From the IMG/VR virus record IMGVR_UViG_3300043811_000081, positions 1 to 38,934 of that record: a DNA stretch of 38,934 nucleotides. The stretch is one strand, 5' to 3'. The notes under the pieces are model-generated. The model searched no databases, had not been told where the DNA came from, and saw only the letters and a list, made by a program, of their open reading frames with translations. The DNA is from a virus. Made by a program: the position numbers and the translations under genes. Of the stretch, positions 29,779 to 36,175 are shown in pieces. The stretch's first letter is position 1; each line of letters starts with the position of its first letter.

Positions 29779-31014
29779 CTAAGCGGCGAGGCCCTCAGCG
29801 AGTCGCTCGGCCTTCATGTCCTCAAACGTCCGGCCGTCGGTTCCTTCGAGCGTGGCGAGCTTGCCCGTCTGGCTTTGCCACCTCATGAGGATCACGTCGA
29901 CGTACCGAGGATCCAGTTCCATAAGCCGCGCGCGCCGGCCGGTCTTTTCACATGCGATGAGCGTTGAGCCCGACCCGCCGAAAAGGTCGAGTACCGTATT
30001 CCGGGCCACGGAGCTGTTCTCAAGGGCGCGTTCGATGAGCTCGACGGGTTTCATCGTCGGGTGCAGTCTGCTGGCTCCCGGCTTGTTCACCTGCCAGAGC
30101 GTCGACTGGGTCTTGTCTCCAAACCACCGATCCGACTTGCCGGCGTGGTGACAGTAGAAGATCGGTTCGTGCTGGAACTTGTAGCGGCCGAAACCCCAGG
30201 CGAACGTGTTCTTCGCCCAGATGATCTGCGTGCGGACCTCGAAGCCCGCGGCCTCTAGCGCGTCCTGAAACTCGCGCTGCGACGAGGACGGATGGCAAAC
30301 GTAGAGCGAGCCGGCCGGCTTCACCGCTCTCGCATAGCAGGCGAAGGTCGCCGCGAGGAACGCTGCGAAGTCGTCGCGGCTCAGATGATCGCCCTGAAGT
30401 TTCAGGTGCTGTTCGGTATAACCCTCGTAATTGACGTTGTACGGGGGGTCGGTGAACGCCAGGTCGGCCAGCTTGCCGCCCAGCAGGCGCAACGTCGCGC
30501 TGGAGTCGGTCGCGTCGGCACAAAGTACCCTGTGCGCGTCCAGCAGCCACAAATCGCCCAACTTCGAAACTGCCGCGGGGGGCGGGTCGGGCGCCGCGTC
30601 TTCGTCCTGCTGGAGCGGAGGGCGAAGGATCTCCTCGAGTTCTGCTTCACTGAAGCCGGTGAGTCCGAGATCTGCCTCGAGCGCCTGCAGGTCAGCCATC
30701 TCCTGCTCGAGGACCTCGGTGTCCCAGCTCGATTCGTCGGCCGAGCGATTGTCCATCAGCCGGTACTGCTGCACCTGCGCCGGCGAGAGGCCTCGCGCAA
30801 CGTGCACAGGCACCTCGGTCATGCCGAGGGCTTTCGCCGCCAGCAGCCGGGTGTGTCCGACGATGATGACGCCTTCGTCATCGACGACGATCGGCTGCCG
30901 CCAGCCGAACTGGCGAATGGACGAGGCGACGACTTCGACGGCGCGATCGCTCAGCTTGCGTGCGTTCTTCTTATAGGGAGTCGGCCGGTCAACTAACCAG
31001 AGCTCGATCTCCAT
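29779..31014 (-). CDS. ParB-domain / adenine-specific DNA methyltransferase fusion
   Basis: A 411-residue protein from ATG 31014 (MEIELWLVDRPTPYKKNARK). A longer frame from 31068 lacks family support. Residues 1-75 are a ParB/sulfiredoxin-like N-terminal domain (ASSIRQFGWRQPIVVDDEGV, IVGHTRLLAAKALGM). Residues about 155-395 are a beta-class methyltransferase: DPPY at 189-192, then the FGGSGST AdoMet loop at 345-351. The order DPPY before FxGxG is that of CcrM-like enzymes. It probably methylates adenine in phage DNA for protection or packaging control. This fusion is common next to phage terminase genes. Confidence 0.9.
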   Translation of the reverse strand: MEIELWLVDRPTPYKKNARKLSDRAVEVVASSIRQFGWRQPIVVDDEGVIIVGHTRLLAAKALGMTEVPVHVARGLSPAQVQQYRLMDNRSADESSWDTEVLEQEMADLQALEADLGLTGFSEAELEEILRPPLQQDEDAAPDPPPAAVSKLGDLWLLDAHRVLCADATDSSATLRLLGGKLADLAFTDPPYNVNYEGYTEQHLKLQGDHLSRDDFAAFLAATFACYARAVKPAGSLYVCHPSSSQREFQDALEAAGFEVRTQIIWAKNTFAWGFGRYKFQHEPIFYCHHAGKSDRWFGDKTQSTLWQVNKPGASRLHPTMKPVELIERALENSSVARNTVLDLFGGSGSTLIACEKTGRRARLMELDPRYVDVILMRWQSQTGKLATLEGTDGRTFEDMKAERLAEGLAA

Positions 31015-31246
31015 CGTGCTCGCCGGCAGGAGCGGCGAGGGGCTGTTCGGTTCTGACTTCGACATCAAATTTCAGGTAGCGGGAGAGGAGCGCTCGAGCC
31101 ACGTCGCGCGAAGCGCGCCCGCGGGGGAAACGCTCAAAGAGCACGCGCTCGAGCTCGGGGCGGGAGTGGATCCCGGCCGCGATCGAGTGCGCGAGACGGT
31201 TGCTCGGGTTCAAAGGGCTCGATCGTTTTCGCTTGTGCGCGCTCAC
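30989..31246 (-). CDS. hypothetical basic protein
   Basis: An 85-residue protein from GTG 31246, overlapping the upstream stop (GTGA) and running 26 bases into the methyltransferase gene. Sequence: MSAHKRKRSSPLNPSNRLAH, then a helical part with FERFPRGRASRDVARALLSRYL. Basic and helical, it may bind DNA. No family was recognised. Confidence 0.6.
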   Translation of the reverse strand: MSAHKRKRSSPLNPSNRLAHSIAAGIHSRPELERVLFERFPRGRASRDVARALLSRYLKFDVEVRTEQPLAAPAGEHDGDRALVS

Positions 31247-31443
31247 GGTTTCTTCTGGTGGCACTCTTCGCGCATGTGCTCGACGAGGCAGACTCCGCAC
31301 ATCGGCATCACGCAGCGACCGCAAACGCCGACGCGATCGCGGATCTGGCAGCGAGCGCACGGCCCGTGGCTGCGGAAAATCTTCGCGTGGTGTTCACGCC
31401 TCCACACGCTCGCCGGGATCGGCCGATCCTCGCCCGCGGCCAT
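31243..31443 (-). CDS. Cys/His-rich zinc-binding protein
   Basis: A 66-residue protein packed with metal ligands: CARC, CGRC, CGVC and a further H-x-x-x-x-C (HMREECHQ) in about 35 residues. Two zinc ions could be bound in a cross-brace or B-box-like arrangement. It starts at ATG 31443 shortly after the upstream stop and is coupled downstream by GTGA. A nucleic-acid or protein-binding regulator is likely, but no family was recognised. Confidence 0.65.
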   Translation of the reverse strand: MAAGEDRPIPASVWRREHHAKIFRSHGPCARCQIRDRVGVCGRCVMPMCGVCLVEHMREECHQKKP

Positions 31444-31446
31444 TCC

Positions 31447-31680
31447 TCATCTCGGGGGTACGTGCGGACACAGCGGAAAATCACCGACGCGCAGCACGCG
31501 GCCGCAATCGCTGCAGGTCCGCGGCGCGGTCACGAGCTGCAGCCGTGGCGGTTTAACCGGCGCGAGCTCGACCTTCCGGATCGCGACCGTCTGCGGAATC
31601 GACGTCGGCTTGCGGCCCGGCCATACTGCCCACTCGAGATCTCGCCGCTCAACCGGCAGCATCCGCCCGTCAGGTGTCAT
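31447..31680 (-). CDS. hypothetical protein with C-terminal zinc ribbon
   Basis: A 77-residue protein, start ATG 31680 (ATGA overlap). The first 50 residues are a basic beta-rich segment. The C-terminal end has CSDCGRVLRVGDFPLCPH, a half ribbon with C-x-x-C and C-x-H ligands. It pairs in the genome with the next Cys-rich gene. Function unknown. Confidence 0.6.
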   Translation of the reverse strand: MTPDGRMLPVERRDLEWAVWPGRKPTSIPQTVAIRKVELAPVKPPRLQLVTAPRTCSDCGRVLRVGDFPLCPHVPPR

Positions 31681-31892
31681 ATTTGCCAGTCGCGCGGAGG
31701 TTCATTTTTCTTCCTGAATGCGACGGCCTGCGGGGTACCGTCGGTGTTGTAGGACTGGCACACCACGCCGAGCGCGCCCTGCAGCGCGGAGATCCCGAGC
31801 GCGGCGCCGGGCGAAATCTGGCCGCGCGCAGCGAGCAGGATCGTACAAGACATCATCAGCGCCTGCAGCAGGACCTGGAACCAGCGCGGCAT
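31677..31892 (-). CDS. small membrane protein, possible lysis gene
   Basis: A 71-residue protein from ATG 31892. A hydrophobic stretch (FQVLLQALMMSCTILLAARG) is followed by a second weaker one (GAALGISALQGALGVVC) and a charged tail (VAFRKKNEPPRDWQI). Two helices with a polar tail would fit a class II holin, but the identity is unproven. It is one of a cluster of small membrane proteins between 31.7 and 33.3 kb. Confidence 0.6.
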   Translation of the reverse strand: MPRWFQVLLQALMMSCTILLAARGQISPGAALGISALQGALGVVCQSYNTDGTPQAVAFRKKNEPPRDWQI

Positions 31893-31893
31893 C

Positions 31894-32148
31894 TTATTTT
31901 GCGCCGGAGGCCATGATCTCGAGCGCAAAAACGGCGCCGGCGCCCAGACACTCGAGCCCGATCATCGTGCCCTTTCCGACGACCTTCGCGACTTTGCGCA
32001 TGCGCGCGCGGCTCTTCGTCCACTTGCTTTGCGTCGCCGCCGTCGCGGTACCGCCAGCGACAGGCTTGCAGTTTAGGACGTCGGGCGTCTGCGCCGTCTG
32101 CGCCGAAAGGATGCTTGCGAAAACCAGCATTGCGATCGCGCTACGCAC
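31894..32148 (-). CDS. small exported or membrane protein
   Basis: An 84-residue protein from GTG 32148. The N-terminus MRSAIAMLVFASILSAQTAQ is a good Sec signal with a likely cut after LSA or TAQ. The mature part is basic (SKWTKSRARMRKVAKVVGKG) and ends with a second hydrophobic helix (LECLGAGAVFALEIMA). It could be a periplasmic lysis component such as an o-spanin-like or pinholin-associated peptide, but there is no lipobox. It overlaps its upstream neighbour by eight bases. Confidence 0.55.
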   Translation of the reverse strand: MRSAIAMLVFASILSAQTAQTPDVLNCKPVAGGTATAATQSKWTKSRARMRKVAKVVGKGTMIGLECLGAGAVFALEIMASGAK

Positions 32149-32362
32149 TGGCCGGACCTCCTGCTGCAGGCAGAGCCGGCGCCGCGCTCTGAGCCTTTGA
32201 CGCCTGGATGCCGGCGAAGATCGCCGCGGCGAGGATGCTTCCGAGCGCGATGTACGTCGGGACCTTGCTCGTCGGTTTGATGAGGCCGCCCTGCTGAGCG
32301 ACCGATACGCCGGTTGGCGCCGCCTGCGCGAGCGACGCGAGAATTGCGAGAAATGGATTCAT
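32141..32362 (-). CDS. small membrane protein, holin candidate
   Basis: A 73-residue protein from ATG 32362 (ATGA overlap with the NusG-like gene). Two hydrophobic segments are seen, MNPFLAILASLAQAA and YIALGSILAAAIFAGIQA, joined by a Gln/Lys/Pro loop. The tail is Ala/Pro-rich. Size and topology fit a holin, but I cannot assign a family. Confidence 0.55.
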   Translation of the reverse strand: MNPFLAILASLAQAAPTGVSVAQQGGLIKPTSKVPTYIALGSILAAAIFAGIQASKAQSAAPALPAAGGPASA

Positions 32363-32946
32363 GCGTTGTCTGACTCCTTGAGGTCACTCGCGTCGACTTC
32401 GACCGAGACCGCGCGTCGAAGGATCTCGACTCCGATCACGATGCGAGTCGCGCCCTTCGTTCGCTGGACCACACCCTTCACGCCGGCGAGCGGTCCCGAT
32501 TCGACCGTCACGGCCTCCCCCACGACATACGCGCACGGGGAAGCCGCGACGGCAGCCTCGGCCGCGCGGCGAACATTGTCGATTTCGCAGTCGGGGATCC
32601 GCTGAGCGCCATCCCGTGACGGCAAAACATCAATCACTCCGGCGAGCCTCATTAGGTATCCGAGACCCGCTTCGCTGCGAGGATCGATCCGCACGAACAG
32701 ATAGCCCGGAAAGAGCGGTCGCGCCACCTTCGCAACGCGATCGCTCCACCGATGCTCGTCGATATATATGGGGAGGTACGCCTCAAACCCGTGGTCCCAG
32801 ATCCTTCGCCGAACCCGAAAGTCATGACCGGCGCGGACGCGGAGCGCAAACCAGCCCGCGACCTGCGCGCACGCGACGGCTGCTGCGTCCTGGGAGGACG
32901 TGCTTCCGCCACAACGAGTCCCGTGCTGGGGTTCGCTCTTTGTCAC
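32359..32946 (-). CDS. NusG/RfaH-family transcription antiterminator
   Basis: A 195-residue protein. Residues 31-128 are an NGN domain (GWFALRVRAGHDFRVRRRIW, FEAYLPIYIDEHRW, ARPLFPGYLFVRID). Residues 141-190 are a KOW domain (YVVGEAVTVESGPLAGVKGV followed by a strand-rich part). The LFPGYLFV segment is diagnostic for the specialised NusG paralogues (RfaH, UpxY, LoaP). It should bind RNA polymerase beta-prime clamp helices and suppress pausing or termination. It begins at GTG 32946, 12 bases after a TTGCCGACTA motif. A role in the long late operon, which contains several hairpins, is inferred. Confidence 0.85.
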   Translation of the reverse strand: MTKSEPQHGTRCGGSTSSQDAAAVACAQVAGWFALRVRAGHDFRVRRRIWDHGFEAYLPIYIDEHRWSDRVAKVARPLFPGYLFVRIDPRSEAGLGYLMRLAGVIDVLPSRDGAQRIPDCEIDNVRRAAEAAVAASPCAYVVGEAVTVESGPLAGVKGVVQRTKGATRIVIGVEILRRAVSVEVDASDLKESDNA

Positions 32947-32958
32947 GCGCCATCGATA

Positions 32959-32968
32959 TAGTCGGCAA
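32959..32968 (-). promoter_or_regulatory. TTGCCGACTA motif, copy B (NusG-like gene)
   Basis: A perfect copy followed by TA, 12 bases before GTG 32946 and 23 bases after the previous stop. There is no Shine-Dalgarno in the gap. Confidence 0.6.
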
Positions 32969-32991
32969 TCGCGCGGAAAGCAGTGCGGACG

Positions 32992-33285
32992 TCAGGCTCG
33001 ATGGCAGAGCGATTCCTCGAGCTTCCCGAGCCGCTCGTCGAATTTGTCCTGCGCAATCGCGAGCGATCGGTGTCGCTCCTCTGCGATTCCGAGCGCCGTG
33101 TTGATCGCGGCGAGCGTGTTTTTGAGCGCTCCGACCTGGTTGTCGATCTTATCCGCGAGCGCGCTCATTTTCGCGGTCGCCGCATTCTCGCTCGAGGTGC
33201 GAACGAGATAGACGATCAGCCCGGTGACCAGGACAACGGGCGCGCAGAGCTGGTAGACGACCGAGATTACGCCGAGCGGACCCAC
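32992..33285 (-). CDS. single-helix membrane protein with periplasmic or cytoplasmic coiled coil
   Basis: A 97-residue protein from GTG 33285. Residues 5-28 are a membrane helix (VISVVYQLCAPVVLVTGLIV). The rest is a helical coiled coil (KIDNQVGALKNTLAAINTAL; FDERLGKLEESL). An N-terminal anchor plus coiled coil is the layout of i-spanins, though superinfection or scaffold proteins share it. It is preceded at nine bases by a TTGCCGACTA motif. Confidence 0.6.
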   Translation of the reverse strand: MGPLGVISVVYQLCAPVVLVTGLIVYLVRTSSENAATAKMSALADKIDNQVGALKNTLAAINTALGIAEERHRSLAIAQDKFDERLGKLEESLCHRA

Positions 33286-33294
33286 GCATTCGTA

Positions 33295-33304
33295 TAGTCG
33301 GCAA
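33295..33304 (-). promoter_or_regulatory. TTGCCGACTA motif, copy C (membrane coiled-coil gene)
   Basis: A perfect copy followed by TA, nine bases before GTG 33285. It lies in a 35-base gap after the glycosyltransferase-sulfotransferase gene. No Shine-Dalgarno is present. Confidence 0.6.
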
Positions 33305-33320
33305 ATCTTTCAGAACGTGG

Positions 33321-34688
33321 TCACGCGCTCGCGGAGGGGAGAGCGGGGTAAGGCACTGCCGGCGCCGGCAGGTTCAGGAATCGACATAGCTCCGGCCAGC
33401 CCGAGGTCTTGCCGGCGTCCGGACCTTGTCCCATGTCCATGACCAGCAGGTCCTTCGGCCGCGAGCGGAAATAGGCCATGACCTGCTCGTTGTGTTGGCG
33501 GTATCGCGCGAGAAACAGAGGCGCGTTGAAGGTGCTCTGCCCGTAAACCATCTTGTGGAGCGTGTGGGAAAACTGGTCGACGTTCCAGTTTTCGCGATAA
33601 GGATTGTGCGCGCGGTTCCAGTGCTTCTCGATGCTCCTGATCCAGGCTTCCTCGTCGCGAAGCGTGAGGATGAACTTCGAGCCGGGATACGCTTTGTCGA
33701 GCTTCTCGTAAAGGATCGAGATCGGGAGGTCGGCCAGCGCATAGTGCGACTCCACCGCGAGCGCGCGTCCCGTCGCGGAAATTTCGTGCCACAGCGAGCG
33801 AGCCATTGCGACGCCCGCCCAGTGCAGGCTGTCGAGCCCGAGGATCCGCAGGGCGCCGTGGAGCGAGGTAGTCCCGGTCTTGTGCATCCCTATCCCGAAG
33901 ATCCGCGTCGGCAGCCGGCCGAGTTCTATCTTGGGCTGGCAGCCGAACTCGATCCGGTCGGCGCCGAAGTTCCTCGTGACGACGCCCATGCCCACCTGGC
34001 CGTAGTTCGCGATCGTGGCCTCCGAGAACTGAACGCTGTGCCAGGGGTCGGGCCCGGGACGGTTGTAGTCTTTGAACCGCATCTCGTCGCTGTGGCTGAT
34101 CGCCGAGAGAAAGCGGCTCTCGATGTCAACGGGCTGGCAGCCGATCCGCTGCAGGCGCAGGATCATGTCGCGGTCGTCGGGGGCGTACGTTGTGAAGCGC
34201 TCGTCGTACCCACCGATTTTGAGAAAGGCGTGCCGGGTCATGCCGATACGGCCGCAAATGCCGTAATCGGTCAGTGGTTGCTCCATCGTCGGCCGGAAGA
34301 ACGGCTCGCCGTCGCCGCTCGAGCTGCTGAGCTGCTCGGCGATGTAGGAGGCGAAGCCGGCGCCGGTGAAATTGTCAGCGTCGATGTTCACCAGGACGTC
34401 GGCGCCTTCGATGATTCCGCAGCGATGGGCCATGTTCTTCGCGTGGGCCATCCGGAACGGCCCGACCCAGTCGTAGCGATAGACAGTGAGCCTCCCGCTC
34501 GCGATGAACGGCGCAAAGGCCTCGCCCTGCAGGAACGCCTCGAGGGTGTCGTCGCCGCCGTAATCAACCACCACGAATTTGCATCGCGCATAGTCGGCGT
34601 TGTCTGCGATGTTCTTCAGCAGGGTCGCGGCGAGGTGAGCCTGGCGGCCCTTGCAGGTGGTACAGAACACGATTAGAGGGTCGGTCAC
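33321..34688 (-). CDS. glycosyltransferase-sulfotransferase fusion
   Basis: A 455-residue two-domain enzyme. Residues 1-245 are a GT-A glycosyltransferase: IVFCTTCKGRQAHL at the N-terminus, metal-binding D-x-D in NIDADN (101-106), and GGYDERFTTYAPDDRDMILR (159-178) with the acceptor-site acidic residues. Residues 260-450 are a sulfotransferase: the PAPS 5'-phosphosulfate loop at 266-275 (IGMHKTGTTS) and the 3'-phosphate region at 341-352 (LTLRDEEAWIRS). It could add a sugar and then sulfate it on host envelope, phage or nucleic-acid targets. Start GTG 34688 overlaps the upstream stop. Such a fusion is unusual for a phage. Each domain is confident; the target is unknown. Confidence 0.85.
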   Translation of the reverse strand: MTDPLIVFCTTCKGRQAHLAATLLKNIADNADYARCKFVVVDYGGDDTLEAFLQGEAFAPFIASGRLTVYRYDWVGPFRMAHAKNMAHRCGIIEGADVLVNIDADNFTGAGFASYIAEQLSSSSGDGEPFFRPTMEQPLTDYGICGRIGMTRHAFLKIGGYDERFTTYAPDDRDMILRLQRIGCQPVDIESRFLSAISHSDEMRFKDYNRPGPDPWHSVQFSEATIANYGQVGMGVVTRNFGADRIEFGCQPKIELGRLPTRIFGIGMHKTGTTSLHGALRILGLDSLHWAGVAMARSLWHEISATGRALAVESHYALADLPISILYEKLDKAYPGSKFILTLRDEEAWIRSIEKHWNRAHNPYRENWNVDQFSHTLHKMVYGQSTFNAPLFLARYRQHNEQVMAYFRSRPKDLLVMDMGQGPDAGKTSGWPELCRFLNLPAPAVPYPALPSASA

Positions 34689-35101
34689 GCTGCCTTCGCC
34701 TCCAGCTCAAACGTCGCGAGGCGCCGCGGCCCGGTCTGCGCGGTCGAAACGACCTGCGTGAAGACATCCGGCGCGAGGACCTTCGCTGTCACGGCCGCTT
34801 CAATAACGCCGAGCGTGACGTGTGCATAGTTCGCGTACGTCTTCAGCCCGATCAGCTTTATAAGCTTCGGCTCATCGATGTGCCGCTCGAAGCCGCGCGG
34901 CCCGACGGACAGGCCGAACCTCGAGGCCCGCCTCTCATAGGGCTGCTCGACGGGCTTGTCCACGTAGAGAGCGCGCAGCGCTTTCTTCAGGGTTTCAACT
35001 CGCGCGATCTTCGTCTTGTACGGCGCCAGTTCGTTTTCAAGCGCACCGAGCTCGTCGATCTGAGCGAGAACCGGATCCCGGCTCGCGGAGGGTTTGGGCA
35101 T
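34685..35101 (-). CDS. hypothetical protein
   Basis: A 138-residue protein starting MPKPSASRDPVLAQIDELGA at ATG 35101. The start is chosen because a TTGCCGACTA motif ends nine bases upstream and the longer frame runs into the sigma gene. The N-terminal half is helical and charged. The C-terminal half (LIKLIGLKTYANYAHVTLGV) is a possible helix-rich domain. It overlaps the glycosyltransferase gene by GTGA, so they are probably co-translated. No family was recognised. Confidence 0.7.
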   Translation of the reverse strand: MPKPSASRDPVLAQIDELGALENELAPYKTKIARVETLKKALRALYVDKPVEQPYERRASRFGLSVGPRGFERHIDEPKLIKLIGLKTYANYAHVTLGVIEAAVTAKVLAPDVFTQVVSTAQTGPRRLATFELEAKAA

Positions 35102-35110
35102 GCACCGATA

Positions 35111-35120
35111 TAGTCGGCAA
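35111..35120 (-). promoter_or_regulatory. TTGCCGACTA motif, copy D
   Basis: A perfect copy followed by TA, beginning immediately after the TAG of the sigma-28-like gene and ending nine bases before ATG 35101. No Shine-Dalgarno is present. Confidence 0.6.
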
Positions 35121-35855
35121 CTACGCGGCGCGAGCGCGCACGCGATCGCCGCGGCGCGGCCAGACGTCGAGGATCGAGCTCCGCAGATGGAAGAGCGCAT
35201 TCGCTTTCAGCTGCACAACCCGCGAAATGTGAATCCCGAGCCGCTCGGAGATCTCCTTCAGCGTCAGGCCGCCCCAGAAATACAGAACGACGACGACTCG
35301 TTCCTTCTGAGGCAGGAGTTGCGCCTCGTATCGCAGGATGTCAGCGATCGCTGCGCGCTGGAGCTCGTAGTCCGGCGCATTCGCGTCGATATCGCGGATG
35401 CGCTGGATCGCCGCGCGGTGTGTGCCGTGCTTGTCGTCATCGAGGCTGCCGAGATCGATGCCATGGGTTTCCGCCTGCAGCTCGTGGAATTCCTCAAGCG
35501 ACACGCCGAGCTCGCACGCGACATGCTCGCTCGACGGGGTCGCGAGGTTCTTGTGGCCTGCCTTCGATGTCGCCTCGTCGATCGCCTTGAGCTTTCGCCG
35601 GCGATGGCGCGAGGCCCAATCGCACTTACGCAGGTAATCGAGGATCGCGCCGCGGATCCGACCCTCCGCGTAAGTCTTCAGTTTGTGGCCGCGCGCGGGC
35701 TCGTAGCTGTCGACTGCGGCGATCAGTCCCATCGTCCCGACGGAGACGAGTTCGTTGAACTGGATCGGGACACCGCTCTTGGCGATGCGCGAGGCTATGA
35801 GTTCGACCTGTGCGAGGTGCTCGAGAATCAGCCTGTCGCGATCGGCGGAGTCCAC
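35121..35855 (-). CDS. sigma factor of the FliA/WhiG (sigma-28) type
   Basis: A 244-residue sigma factor with regions 2, 3 and 4. Region 2 (residues 12-80) includes IQFNELVSVGTMGLIAAVDS and KLKTYAEGRIRGAILDYLRK, the core-binding and -10 recognition helices. Region 3 lies at 84-130 (VACELGVSLEEFHEL). Region 4 at 178-225 has LLPQKERVVVVLYFWGGLTL and KEISERLGIHISRVVQLKAN. There is no region 1.1, as in FliA. Start is GTG 35855, six bases after a TTGCCGACTA motif, so it may control itself. It overlaps the previous gene by 28 bases. Likely role: redirecting RNA polymerase to phage promoters. Confidence 0.88.
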   Translation of the reverse strand: MDSADRDRLILEHLAQVELIASRIAKSGVPIQFNELVSVGTMGLIAAVDSYEPARGHKLKTYAEGRIRGAILDYLRKCDWASRHRRRKLKAIDEATSKAGHKNLATPSSEHVACELGVSLEEFHELQAETHGIDLGSLDDDKHGTHRAAIQRIRDIDANAPDYELQRAAIADILRYEAQLLPQKERVVVVLYFWGGLTLKEISERLGIHISRVVQLKANALFHLRSSILDVWPRRGDRVRARAA

Positions 35856-36175
35856 ACTTGGTAGTCGGCAAAAGCGCGCGGCCTGCGAATGAGGAGGGAA
35901 TCGTGTCTCGCCTGGGTGCGGACGATGAACTCTTCAAGCTGCTGATTGAGGACGTTGTTGTACGCTCTCTGCGCCTGGCGGGCGATGTAAACGTTCGACT
36001 GCAGAACGCGGAGCGTTTCACGCGTGAGCCAGTCGCCAGGCATCAGCCGATTGCGCCCGAAGCCGGGTGGGATCGAGATCAGTTTGCGCGCGGGCTGCCA
36101 GATGAGCTGCTCGGGGTCGGCCGCCGCGGCGACGGCCGCGGCCCCGAGGAAGCGGAGGAACCCGCGGCGTTTCAT
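35828..36175 (-). CDS. protein with twin-arginine-type N-terminus, unknown function
   Basis: A 115-residue protein starting MKRRGFLRFLGAAAVAAAAD at ATG 36175 (ATGA overlap). RRGFL plus a short hydrophobic Ala-rich stretch matches a Tat signal. The mature part has LIWQPARKLISIP, a motif shared in part (KLISIP) with the upstream gene, then a helical region (RQAQRAYNNVLNQQLEEFIV). Its last 28 bases overlap the sigma gene and encode FADYQVWTPP over motif E. Function unknown. Confidence 0.65.
   Translation of the reverse strand: MKRRGFLRFLGAAAVAAAADPEQLIWQPARKLISIPPGFGRNRLMPGDWLTRETLRVLQSNVYIARQAQRAYNNVLNQQLEEFIVRTQARHDSLLIRRPRAFADYQVWTPPIATG
35862..35871 (-). promoter_or_regulatory. TTGCCGACTA motif, copy E (sigma-28-like gene)
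   Basis: A perfect copy, six bases before GTG 35855 of the sigma gene, and lying inside the end of the upstream coding sequence (Phe-Ala-Asp-Tyr). Conservation inside a coding region supports a nucleotide-level function. Confidence 0.6.

Noticed and set aside
34591-34598. Sixth partial match to the regulatory motif (GCCGACTA)
   Set aside because: It lacks the leading TTG, lies inside the glycosyltransferase coding sequence far from a start and one such 8-mer is expected by chance in about 39 kb.
33426-34676. Long plus-strand open frame of 416 codons
   Set aside because: It is the antisense shadow of the glycosyltransferase-sulfotransferase gene, with low-complexity charged composition and no domain pattern.
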